This document shows, one piece after another, positions 1-12,275 of a stretch of 64,000 nt of DNA (positions are counted from its first letter, which is position 1; each line of letters opens with the position of its first letter). This stretch comes from Neocallimastix lanati (nom. inval.) (lineage: Eukaryota > Neocallimastigomycota > Neocallimastigomycetes > Neocallimastigales > Neocallimastigaceae): positions 127,501 through 191,500 of the forward strand of contig JACVTC010000038.1 of assembly GCA_016946835.1 (NCBI GenBank), read 5' to 3'. Under the pieces are notes generated by a model. The model was not told the origin of the DNA. It searched no databases and worked only from the letters and a program-made list of their open reading frames with translations. Position numbers and translations under genes: made by a program.

Positions 1-710
1 TAATATATATGATACTTAACCAAAATCACGTGTATTAAAGTTATTAAAGTTAAAAGCCACTAAATTTCGAACAGTACTAAAAATTTATTAATTATTAATA
101 ATAAATTAAAATTATTCTATATTATAATTACTAGTAATTATTATAATTTTTAGCATTTGTATCATATATATCTTTTACTATTTTTATATTTTTATAATGA
201 TTAAAAAAAGTGGTATATTATTTATTTTTAATATTATTAATTGCTTTACTTTTATTTTTATTTATTAATTAAATAATTAATTAGTTATTATAGAATATAT
301 AAAGAAAAAAAGAAAAGTAAAAATTACTTTCGTCAAAATAAAGAAAAAAAAAATAATAATAAATTAAAAAAATAAAAAAAATTTTTTTTTTTCAAACTTT
401 CTTAGACATTCTCTAACCTTTAAAATAAAAAAAAATTTTTTTTTATTAATATTTTTACCTTTACCATAAATTAAATTAACCAATGATTTTTCTCCACTTT
501 TGTTTATAAATTATATTAAAATTTTCATTATTAAACAAAAATGAGGGTTAAGCATAATATATATTCAAAGAATGTAATGCATTTCACACTATCCCTATTC
601 AAATTATTAATTATTGCATTTAATTATAAATTAGGAAGTAAATTTTATATTAAATATCTTAATATAGTCAACTTGGACCAAAATTATTAACTATTACTGT
701 TGTAAATATT

Positions 711-741
<31 letters not shown>

Positions 742-1922
742 CAGAAATTCATAACTTTTTTGATCAATTTTTTAATTAATTATTAATTATTATTTATTAT
801 TTTTATTATTTATTATATTGTTTTTTTTTATTTAATTAAAAAATTTACAGAATTTAAAGAAAAAAAAATATTACAAATTGTAATGTTAAGTAATTAATAT
901 TGTTAAACTCGACTTTATAATTAATTTATAATTAATATATTAAACATTTGAAAATTGGATCAAAAAAAAAAGTTAATTTTTTAATGCTACTAATTAGTTA
1001 TTAAAATGTCACACTAAAACTTTTATTAATTATTAATTCTTATTCATTTTATTTTAATTTATTTCATTTATTTGAATATTAATTTTATTAAATATTGGAA
1101 ATATAAAAAAAAAAAAAAAAAATTTGTTAATCAATATCAATATTAAATTTTTTTTTTATTTTTAATTAATTAAGCCCAATTTAAATTATCCTTATATTGT
1201 AATGAATCTAATATTTATATTTATATATTAATTTATAACTTTTTATAGATATTTCATATAATTTTTATTATTATTTTTGATTTAGTTTTTCATAATTTCA
1301 TAACCATAATGATAAATATATGTTATTAGACAATTATTTTTTTATATGTTATAATAATATGTAGTTATAATGATATAATTACTAAAAGATGTATTTAAAA
1401 TATCATTTTTTTTTATTATTTTTAAATATTAAGTAAACATTTAATTTTTTTTTTTTTTTTTTTTTAAATTAATCATTATATAATGATCTAGCATTTTTAT
1501 TTTATTGTAACATTTAAAAAAAAATTTTTTTCCGAAATAATCAATAATTAGTTTACTAATTATAAAAATATTAGAATGTCATTTACATCTAAATATTAAT
1601 AAAAATTGGTCTTTTTTTAAATATTTAAATTTAATAAAAAGTTGTTACATTTTTAATGGTTGATATAATGTATTATTTTTAAAATAAAAAATACAAAAAT
1701 ATATTTAAATTTATTTCAAAAGAAAATGAAATAATTTTTTGATAGATGTTTTTAAATAATAAAATTTATATTTATAATTAAAAACATATCATGTAGAATA
1801 AAAAATTTGGTTTTTAGAAAAAATTATTATATTAATAAATATATTTTTATATATAAACAATATAGAATTATATTTTTTTTTTGATTCAATTTTTTTTAAT
1901 AATATTATTTTGTCAAGTTTTT

Positions 1923-2074
1923 ATTGGCTAGATTGATCTTAGAGAATCTTCTATTAATACTTTACTATTTGAAATTATTAAATTATTTTTTCAATTAATA
2001 TTAATAATTAATTATTTTAAATAATAAAAACTTTAATAATAATAAAATTATAAAATTATTTTTTATATATAAAG
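1923..2074 (+). promoter_or_regulatory. Candidate promoter of SIL1 copy 1 (inverted CCAAT box plus TATA box)
   Basis: ATTGGCTAGATTGATCTTAG starts at 1923 and contains an inverted CCAAT box. TATATATAAAG lies at 2064-2074. Both motifs and their spacing (141-150 bp) are kept in all four units, whereas surrounding AT-rich DNA has many indels. The TATA element is 683 bp upstream of the ATG. The intervening A-rich stretch would be a long leader or hide a 5' intron. That this is a promoter is inferred from conservation only. Confidence 0.45.
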
Positions 2075-2475
2075 TCAAATTTTTTATTCATTTTTTTTTT
2101 TTTATTCAGTTTATTTTTCAATAAATCATTTTTATATCTAAAGGAATAAAAAATAAAAAATTATATATCATTATTAATATTTAAATAAATATAGAGATAT
2201 TTAACATTTATAATTAGACGAACAAAAACAAATAAATAAAACAAAAACCAAAAACCAAAAATAATTATAATATAAAAGAAAAAAATTCGTAAAGCTAATT
2301 TAAATAAAATTTTAATAAATATTTTAAAAGATTGTAAAAAAAAATATATATATATAGTATTAATAAATTAATAAAAAAAAAAATAAAATATTAAAATAAA
2401 AAAAAAAAAAATAGAATATATAAAGAAATACTAACAAAAATTAAAAATTAAAAAAATAAAAGTAAATAATAATAA

Positions 2476-2518
<43 letters not shown>

Positions 2519-2746
2519 ATATAGATATTTAAGTATTAAGAAACTTTTAAAAAATAAAAAATTAAAAAAAAAAAAAAAAGTTAAATAAAATTAATAATTA
2601 AATTAAAAATTAGTAAAAAAAAAATAAATAAATAAATAAATAAATAAATAAATTTTATATTATAAAGAAAACTAAAATAAGGAAGTTAAAATAAGATATA
2701 AGTAAAAAAAAATAAAAAAAAAAAAAAAAAGAAAAAAGTGAAGGAA

Positions 2747-4395
2747 ATGTTTAAGTTTAAAAATTTCATTTTTATAGCTTTAATAGTTTTGAGCTTTTCT
2801 TTGGTTACCGTTAAAGCTAACTTTGGTGAAGTTTTACGGTATGGAAAGGCTCCAAATGGTGAGGATATTATTTGTGTCTACCGTTTTGGTATACCTCAAA
2901 ATTGTTATCCAAAAGTTTTCCAACCAACTGAAGAATATCAAACCATTTTAAAAGGTCAAGAAGTTCCACCAGGTTTAGATGTTCAATTAAGTTTAATTAC
3001 CGGTGAACGTAAAGCGAAGTTAAGTGATGCTCAAATTAGAGCTAAACGTTTAGCTCAACAACATCCACAACCACAAAAACGTTTCTATCAACCTCAACAT
3101 GATTTACGTCAATTCCCTCATCCTCGTTATAACTTTTCAAACCAAGAAGAATTGAAGAAACGCCAAAATCAACAACAACTTGAAGCTCAACAACAATATC
3201 ATAATTATCTTCATAATGTACAATTAAAAAAAGAAAAAGAAGCTGAAGAAGCCAAAGAACAATATCTTCAATATCTCAGAAAACAACAAGAACAAAAGGA
3301 AATTGAAGAAGAACAAAGTCAATATTTTGAAAATTTACAAAATCAAAAACAACAAGAAGCTGAAGAAGCTCAACAACAATATCTTCAGTACCTTCAGAAA
3401 TTACGTCTATTCGCTCGTTATCATCCATCAAGACAAACATATCAACAACGTCAATATCAACAAAAATATCTCTATTATCTTAAACAAGAACAATTATCGA
3501 AACAAAATGAAGCTGAAGAAGCTAAGGAACAATATCTTCAATATATTAAACAATTAGAGAAACAAAGAGAATCTCGAGAAGTTCAAAGTCAATATCTTCA
3601 ACAATTACAAAATCAAAAACAACAAGAAGCTGAAGAAGCAAAACAACAATATCTTCATTACCTTCAACAACATGAAAATGTTAAAGATTTGAAAGAACAA
3701 GAAAATTTAAATGAAGAAGTTAAAATGAGTGATAAATTAGTAGATGGACAGTTAAATACTTCTGATAAATCACATGAAAAAGATCAATTTAATGAAATTG
3801 TTACAGTTGAAAATGAAACAGAAGATGATGAAAGTGAAAGAAAAATTGAAAATGAGATGAAAAAAAAAAATACTCAATCTCAAGAAAAAGTGGACATTCA
3901 ATCGAACAAACATGAAAGTAATGAAAATCATGAAAAAAGAAATGAAAAAGATAATAAAAGTAAGGAAAATAATGAAGAAGTTCCCAAAATGTATTACCAA
4001 GATAAGGTTTCTTATGATGAAGCATTTGGTAGTCTTAAAAAAGCTCAAAGTATTGAAGAAAAGATTGAAATTTTAGAACAGATAGAAGATATTGTTCACC
4101 ATATTGAATTTGGTCAATTATTAATGAAGAATATTGAAGAATTTATTCCATATTTAAAGCATGACGATAATAAAATTCATTCACTATTCCCGATTCCCTT
4201 AATTCGTTATCAATTATGTTAGAAACTTGTCAGTCCTTAAGCATTAAACCTGAACTTCTTCATGTTCTTCATAATTTACCAAATAAACAACCTGAACTGT
4301 TTGAAGAAGATCATGATTTAAATAATAGTATTCAAAAGATATTGAAAAATCAAAGTTCTGAAAATAATCAACCAAGTCAAAAAATATTAAAATGA
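2747..4395 (+). pseudogene. SIL1-like BiP nucleotide-exchange factor, copy 1 (frameshifted by deletion)
   Basis: The ATG at 2747 begins a hydrophobic signal peptide followed by the conserved SIL1 N-terminal block (CYPKVFQPTEEY, GQEVPPGLDVQL, TGERKAKL). The reading frame stays open through the Gln-rich coiled region to the start of the armadillo domain, then ends at 4222 after 491 codons with a foreign tail ending in RYQLC. Compared with copies 3 and 4, a 391-bp segment is missing. The join lies in a shared TAT and shifts the frame. The true C-terminal segment survives out of frame at 4219-4395 with no stop until its natural end. SIL1/HspBP1 proteins use their armadillo repeats to bind the BiP ATPase domain, so the 491-aa product should not work as an exchange factor. 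It also lacks the 22-residue EKEQ insert of copies 3 and 4. A secreted truncated product cannot be excluded. Confidence 0.85.
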
Positions 4396-4981
4396 ACTTT
4401 TTTTTTAAAAAAAAAATAAAAAGTGATATAAATTATTAGAAAAAGAAAAGTAAATTCAAGAGAGAAAATAAAATAAAAAAAAAACTAAATAATATTACTA
4501 AATATACCTATAATTTATATAAATCAATTATAATAATTTATATATAATTAATTTATCCTTATGATTATTATATTTTCTATAATATATAATAAAATTTTTT
4601 TTCAACTTTTTTAAATATTCGATTATTTTTTCTTTTCTTTTAAAAGAAAATTAAAATAAAATGAATAAAATATTAATTATTAGAATTTCTTTTAATATCA
4701 TTTATTTAAGTAAAAAATAAAAAAAAAGTAATAATTATTTATTACATAATTGCCAACAAATAAATAGAAATGTATAAAAAAAAAAAAAAAAAAAGAAAAT
4801 ATCATTTCAAAATTTTATGTTTAATAAAGTGTTTTAAAATTTAATATTTATATTTTATATTAATTATAATTATTATTATATTATTAGATATATATTTACA
4901 TTATTTTTTTAAATATGTAAATATATATATATATTTTTTTTTGTATTTTTGTACTAATAGTGATGATAATATAAAGATCAG

Positions 4982-5200
4982 ATGAAATCAGGTGCTTATT
5001 CTGACACTCTATTCTTGATGGTTACTGCGGCTATTCTTCAATCGATAATACCTATTGCTATTGGCCAACAGTGGTCTTTGTTCAACAGGTTCAAATTGAA
5101 TTCTACTACTATTACTACCAAGAGCTCCAATGATGAAGAAACAGTAAGACAAGCCATCAGGGCTAGCCCAACCAATGAAGATCATAATTTCGTATCTTAA
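4982..5200 (+). other. Conserved 219-nt ORF fragment, copy A (terminal-exon-like, unknown protein)
   Basis: The frame encodes 72 residues with a hydrophobic start (FLMVTAAILQSIIPIAIG) and a polar Thr/Ser-rich tail ending EDHNFVS. It is clearly GC-richer than its surroundings. A second copy of exactly the same length lies at 17801-18019 with no indels. In copy A the frame begins ATG, but the other copy has ATA there, and both are preceded by AGATCAG. This therefore looks more like the last exon of a duplicated gene, entered through a 3' splice site, than a free-standing gene. Downstream sequence is also conserved between the copies for about 150 bp, as expected for a 3' UTR. I do not recognise the family. 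Confidence 0.5.
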
Positions 5201-5633
5201 AATTATGTTTAACATTGTGAAATCAAAAATAATTATTATACTACAGTATGATAATGCCCTTGTGAAGTCTTACTGATATTAATTAAATAAAACTAGAATA
5301 CATTATGCCTTTATTTTATTTTATTTTATTTTTTTTTTCTTTTTTCTTTTTTGTTTGTTTATTCTTTTATCTTCTTTTTCTTTTTATTACATGTATTTTA
5401 TTAAATATTTAATTAATAAAGATGAAAAAAGTTTGCTGCTGCTAAAAAAAAAAAAAAACATATATAATGTTAATAGGTTAAAAAATAATAATAATCAAAT
5501 GTTAAATTGATAAATATAAATTTGACTTTTATTATTATTAATTATGCATATCTCCTTCTAATTAGTATTATTATAAATTAATATTATAATAATATTCACA
5601 GATATAATAAATTTCATTAAATAAATTTCTAAA

Positions 5634-5669
<36 letters not shown>

Positions 5670-5993
5670 ATTATTATAATTTTCTATAGAACAGAATTTG
5701 TAATTAATTTATATATTTATTATTTATATATTATTATTTATATATTTATTACTTATATATTTATTTATTTATCCATTCAAAAAAAACTAAATTCTATATG
5801 TAATATTATAATATTATAGAAAAATTATATATAGATAACTTTTATATATATATAAATAGGAAAAAAAATTTTTTTTTTCTGTAGTAATTAATAAAATTTT
5901 TATAATATATAAATATAATTTATATTTATTTAGAAATGTGGATATATAATTATTAAATATAATTTATTTATTAACAATAAAATAACAAAATAA

Positions 5994-6042
<49 letters not shown>

Positions 6043-6399
6043 GGAATAGAATACCAGTTATATAATAATAAAAAAAAAAAATAAAGATGGTTAATAATGT
6101 TAATGTAAATTTATTATGTATAAAATTTTAAATTTTAATAATTACAAAAATTCTAAATAAAAAATAATTAATAAAAAATAATAGATAAAATTTTTCAATT
6201 AAAATAATAAAATATTAGAATAATTATTTTTAATATCTTATTATTAAATTATATAACAAGTTACAATATATATAAAGAATATTTAATAAAGCATTCATAT
6301 TTTATTATAATTCATTCAAATTTGCTTTTATTGTTAAATTATTACCAATACCTATAATATTAATATTTAAAAAAAAAATATAGTTATAATTTTTTGGAA

Positions 6400-6410
6400 T
6401 TATTTTATTA

Positions 6411-6441
<31 letters not shown>

Positions 6442-6620
6442 TATTATGTTAATATCTTTTTTTTATTATATATTATTATTATTATTATGTTCATATCTTT
6501 TATTTATTATATATTATTATTATGTTCATATCTTTTTTTTAATATATATTATTATTATTATTATGTTCATATCTTTTTTTTTTTTATTATATATTATTAT
6601 TTTTATTATTATTATTAGGA
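6400..6620 (+). repeat. Degenerate minisatellite, unit 1 only
   Basis: About four copies of a variable unit of roughly 40-50 bp built from (ATT)n, ATGTTCATATC or ATGTTAATATC and a T-run. Open frames across it are low-complexity artefacts. It is absent from the matching place in unit 3. Confidence 0.7.
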
Positions 6621-7486
6621 TTTTATTATTTTAAAACGTGGAAATATGGAAATTTAAGAAAGTTCTAAAAAAAAAAATTTCAATACCAAATTAAAAAGTT
6701 TTTTTCAAAAAAATTTAATTATGACTAAAAACTTTGTAATAATGGCATTTTTTCATTAATTCATATAATATTTTCCGCTTTTTCCGATTTATTATATTCA
6801 TCTGAATTTTCTAATACCTAACCAAAATCACGTGTATTAAAGTTATTAAAGTTAAAAGCCACTAAACTTCGAACAGTAAAATTTATTAATTATTAATAAT
6901 AATTTAAAATTATTTTATAAATTATAATTACTATTAATTATTATAATTTTTAGCATTTGTATCATATATATCTTTTACTATTTTTATATTTTTATAATGA
7001 TTAAAAAAAGTGGTATATTATTTTTTTTAATTTTATTAATAGTTTTACTTTTATTCTTATTTATTAATTAAATAATTAATTACTTATTATAGAATATAAA
7101 AAGAAAAAAAAAAGTAGAAATTACTTTGTCAAAATAAGGAAAAAAAAATAATAAGTTTAAAAAAATAATTTTTTTTTTCTCAAACTTTCTTAGACATTCT
7201 CTAACCTTTAAAATAAAAAAAAATTTTTTTATTAATATTTTTACCTTTACCATAAATTAAATTAACCAATGATTTTTCTCCACTTTTGTTTATAAATTAT
7301 ATTAAAATTTTCATTATTAAACAAAAATGAGGGTTAAGCATAAAATATATTCAAAGAATGTAATTATCCCCTATTTAAATTATTAATTATTGTTTTTAAT
7401 TATAAATTAGGAAGTAAATTTTATATTAAATATTTTAATATAGTCAACTTGGACCAAAATTATTAACTATTACTGTTGTAAATATT

Positions 7487-7522
<36 letters not shown>

Positions 7523-8677
7523 CAGAAATTAAAAACTTTTTTGATCAATTTTTTAATTAATTATTAATTATTATTTATTATTTTTATTATTTATTATATT
7601 GTTTTTTTCTATTTAATTAAAAAATTTACAGAATTTAAAGAAAAAAAATATTACAAATTGCTATAAATATTAAGTAATCAATATTGGTAAACTCGACTTT
7701 ATAATTAATTTATAATTAATATATTATTGAAAATATATTAACGTTACATTTGAAAATTGGATCAAAAAAAAGTTAATTATTTAATGCTATTAATTATTTA
7801 TTAAAATGTCACACTAAAACTTTTATTAATTATTAATTCTTATTCATTTTATTTTAATTTATTTCATTTATTGAATATTAATTTTATTAAATATTGGAAA
7901 TACAAAAAAAAAAAATTGTTAGTCAATATCAATATTAAATTGAATTTTTTTTTTATTTTTAATTAATTAATAAGCCTAATTTAAATTATCCTTATATTGT
8001 AATGAATCTAATATTTATATTTATATATTAATTTATAACTTTTTATAGATATTTCATATAATTTTTATTATTATTTTTGATTTGATTTTTCATAACCATA
8101 ATGATAAATATATGTTAAATTATTAAAAGATATATTTAAAATTTCATTTTTTTTTATTATTTTTAAATATTAAATAAGCATTTATTTTTTTTTATTTTTA
8201 TTTTTTTTTTTAAATCAATCATAATATAATATGATCTAGCATTTTTATTTTATTGTAACATTTAAAAAAAAATTTTTTTCCGAAATAATCAGTAATTAGT
8301 TTACTAATTATAAAAATATTAGAATGTCATTTACATCTAAATATTAATAAAAATTGGTCTTTTTTTAAATATTTAAATTTAATAAAAAGTTGTTACATTT
8401 TTAATGGTTGATATAATGTATTATTTTTAAAATAAAAAATACAAAAATATATTTAAATTTATTCCAAAAGAAAATGGAATAATTTTTTGATAGATGTTTT
8501 TAATTAATAAAATTTATATTTATAATTAAAAACATATCATGTAGAATAAAAAATTTGGTTTTTAGAAAAAATTATTATATTAATAAATATATTTTTATGT
8601 ATAAACAATATAGAATTATTTTATTTTTTTTTTTTTAATTCAATTTTTTTCTAATAATATTATTTTGTCAAGCTTTC

Positions 8678-8838
8678 ATTGGCTAGATTGATCTTAGAGA
8701 GTTAGTATCTTCTATTAATACTTTACTATTTGAAATTATTAATTAAATTATTTTTTCAATTAATATTAATAATTAATTATTTTAAATATTAAAAACTATA
8801 ATAATAATAAAATGATAAAATTATTTTTATATATAAAG
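8678..8838 (+). promoter_or_regulatory. Candidate promoter of SIL1 copy 2
   Basis: The inverted CCAAT box (ATTGG, 8678-8682) and TATATATAAAG (8828-8838) match those of the other three units. The TATA element is 659 bp before the ATG. Supported by conservation only. Confidence 0.45.
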
Positions 8839-9097
8839 TCAAATTTTTTATTCATTTTTTTTTTATTCAGTTTATTTTTCAATAAATCATTTTTATATCT
8901 AAAGGAATAAAAAATAAAAAATTATATATCATTATTAATATTTAAATAAATAAAGAGAGATTTAACATTTATAATTAGACAAACAACAACAAATAAATAA
9001 AACATAAAACAAAAACCAAAAATAATTATAATATAAAAAAAAAATTCGTAAAGCCAATTTAAATAAAATTTTAATAAATATTTTAAAAGATTGTAAA

Positions 9098-9129
<32 letters not shown>

Positions 9130-9486
9130 TATATAGTATTAATAAATTAATATAAAAAAATAAAATATTAAAATAAAAAAAAAATAGAATATATTAAGAA
9201 ATACTAACAAAAATTAAAAATTGAAAAAATAAAAATAAATAATAATAAATATATAAATAAATAAATAAATAAATAAATAAATATAGATATTTAAGTATTA
9301 AGAAACTTATAAAAATAAAAAATTAAAAAAAAAAAAAGTTAAATAAAATTAATAATTAAAAATTAGTAAAAAAAAAAAATAAATTAATAAATAAATTTTA
9401 TATTATAAAGAAAACCAAAATAAGGAAGTTAAAATAAAATATAAGTAAAAAAAAATAAAAAAAAAAAAAAGAAAAAAGTGAAGGAA

Positions 9487-11130
9487 ATGTTTAAGTTTAA
9501 AAATTTCATTTTTATAGCTTTAATAGTTTTGAGTTTTTCTTTGGTTACCGTTAAAGCTAACTTTGGTGAAGTTTTACGGTATGGAAAGGCTCCAAATGGT
9601 GAGGATATTATTTGTGTCTACCGTTTTGGTATACCTCAAAATTGTTATCCAAAAGTTTTCCAACCAACTGAAGAATATCAAACCATTTTAAAAGGTCAAG
9701 AAGTTCCGCCAGGTTTAGATGTTCAATTAAGTTTAATTACCGGTGAACGTAGAGCGAAGTTAAGTGATGCTCAAATTAGAGCTAAACGTTTAGCTCAACA
9801 ACATCCACAACCACAAAAACGTTTCTATCAACCTCAACATGATTTACGTCAATTCCCTCATCCTCGTTATAACTTTTCAAAACAAGAAGAATTGAAGAAA
9901 CGCCAAAATCAACAACAACTTGAAGCTCAACAACAATATCTTAATTATCTTCATAATGTACAGTTAAAGAAAGAAAAAGAAGCTGAAGAAGCCAAAGAAC
10001 AATATCTTCAATATCTAAGAAAACAACAAGAACAAAAGGAAATTGAAGAAGAACAAAGTCAATATTTTGAAAATTTACAAAATCAAAAACAACAAGAAGC
10101 TGAAGAAGCTCAACAACAATATCTTCAGTACCTTCAGAAATTACGTCTATTCGCTCGTTATCATCCATCAAGACAAACATATCAACAACGTCAATATCAA
10201 CAGAAATATCTTTATTATCTTAAACAAGAACAATTATCGAAACAAAATGAAGCTGAAGAAGCTAAGGAACAATATCTTCAATATATTAAACAATTAGAGA
10301 AACAAAGAGAATCTCGAGAAGTTCAAAGTCAATATCTTCAACAATTACAAAATCAAAAACAACAAGAAGCTGAAGAAGCAAAACAACAATATCTTCATTA
10401 CCTTCAACAAAATGAAAATGTTAAAAATTTGAAAGAACAAGAAAATTTAAATGAAGAAGTTAAAATGAGTGATAAATTAGTAGATGGACAGTTAAATACT
10501 TCTGATAAACCACATGAAAAAGATCAATTTAATGAAATTGTTACAGTTGAAAATGAAACAGAAGATGGTGAAAGTGAAAGAAAATTTGAAAATGAAATGA
10601 AAGAAAAAAATACTCAATCTCAAGAAAAAGTGGACATTCAATCGAATAAACATGAAAGTAATGAAAATCATGAAAAAAGAAATGAAAAAGATAATAAAAG
10701 TAAGGAAAGTGATGAAGAAGTTCCCAAAATTTATTACCAAGATAAGGTTTCTTATGATGAAGCATTTGGTAGTCTTAAAAAAGCTCAAAGTATAGAAGAA
10801 AAGATTGAAATTTTAGAACAGATAGAAGATATTATTCACCATATTGAATTTGGTCAATTATTGATGAAGAATATTGAAGAATTTATTCCATATTTAAAGC
10901 ATGACGATAATAAAATTCGTTCACTATTCCCGATTCCCTTAATTCTTTATCAATTATGTTAAAAAAATGTCAATCTTAACCATTAAACCAGAACAAGTCA
11001 TGTTCTTCAAAATTTACCAAATAAACAATCTGAACTGTTTGAAGAAGATCATGATTTAAATAATAGTATTCAAAAGATATTGAAATATCAAGGATCTGAA
11101 AATAATCAAACGAGTCAACAATTTAAAAAT
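9487..11130 (+). pseudogene. SIL1-like BiP nucleotide-exchange factor, copy 2 (same deletion, more decayed tail)
   Basis: The ATG is at 9487 and the frame ends at 10962 after 491 codons. It is nearly identical to copy 1, including the 391-bp deletion at the same place, so the lesion arose once and was then copied or converted. Signal peptide, SIL1 N-terminal block and both long Gln-rich repeats are intact. Unlike copy 1, the out-of-frame C-terminal relic (about 10960-11130) carries further small changes, including a 1-bp loss where the other copies read TCTTTAAGC. This fits relaxed constraint after the frameshift. The product would lack nearly all armadillo repeats. Confidence 0.85.
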
Positions 11131-12275
11131 AATTTTTTTTTTAAAAAAAAAACAAACAAAATAAAATTAAATAAAATTAATCATAAATAAATGAAAATGA
11201 AATTGACAAATGTCAATTATAAGAAAAAGATAAGTAAATTTAAGAGATAAAATATAAAATAAACTAAATAATATTACTGAATATACTGGTAATATATCCT
11301 CATAATTATTATATTTATAATACCTTGTTTATTTTCAAAAAAAATTTTTTTTTAAATGATTATATTATTAAAGAATATATAAAAAAAATTATTTTTTATA
11401 ATTTTATTTTTTTTTGTTCTAAATATTTATTCTTCAAAAAATTTTTCTTTATATGAACTATTAAATATAACTTATAATGTTATTTCAAAAACTACTATTA
11501 AAATATTTATATATTTTTTGTATATAAAAAATGTAAAAATGTATAATATATATATATATTATATACATTCATTATAATATATATTATATATATGTATAAT
11601 TTATATAATTATGTAAATAAGTAGTACTATATATGAAAATAATTAATTATTAATATTTTTAATCATTAATGAACAATAAACTTAATATTTATAATATAGT
11701 AAAATTTATTAAAAAATGATTCTATAATTAGAATATCATAGTTAAAACCTATTATATAATCAATATTATTACTTTTTATTTTTATACTTTTATTTTTTTT
11801 ATTTTTATTTTTTATTTTATTAATACTTTACTCTTTTATACTACTTCACTATTTTATTTTATTTTTATTAATACTTTACACTTTTATACTACATTGTTAT
11901 TTATTATATTTTATTTTATTTTATTTTATTTATTATTATTAAAGTAAAATAAAATAAAAACAAGAAACAAATAAATTTTCTTTAATAATTTTTATTTATA
12001 TATATTAAGTCTATGTATAATTAATTAATCATTCATAGTGTTAATAGATTAATAAAGTTTTAAAAAAAAATAATAAAATGTTAAATAGATAAATATAAAT
12101 TTGACTTTTGTTATTATAAATTATGAATATCTCCTTTTAATTATTATTATTATAAATTATTATAATAATATTCACTGGCATAATAAAATTTCATTAAATA
12201 AATTTCTGGATTATTTATTATAATTATTATTAATATTATTACTATAACTTTCTATAGTACATAGTTTATAATTAA

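Larger units (their letters stand above)
13..6813 (+). repeat. SIL1 array, unit 1
   Basis: First of four tandem units. It opens with a block containing a CACGTG hexamer (27-32) that recurs at the start of units 2 and 4. It then has about 2.7 kb of AT-rich 5' flank, the SIL1-like copy 1 (2747-4395), a small conserved ORF (4982-5200) and AT-rich 3' flank to the next CACGTG block at about 6814. Homology to the other units starts near base 13, which may be the left edge of the array or only the limit of what the window shows. The 5' flank pairs with unit 2. The 3' flank just after the stop pairs with unit 4. Confidence 0.85.

Noticed and set aside
71-78. TTCGAACAG as a tRNA T-loop
   Set aside because: No acceptor stem, D-arm or anticodon arm can be placed around it. 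It is simply part of the unit-junction block.
2738-2746. GTG as start codon of the SIL1-like genes (and at 9478, 14798, 24890)
   Set aside because: The frame is open back to a GTG, but a nuclear eukaryotic gene should start at the ATG three codons later, which directly begins the signal peptide.
3303-4048. Other-frame and antisense ORFs inside the SIL1-like copies (also 10043-10788, 15261-16174, 25455-26450)
   Set aside because: They are shadows of the Gln/Glu-rich repeats: the same frames recur in each copy with Asn/Lys- or Phe/Ile-rich content and no recognisable protein.
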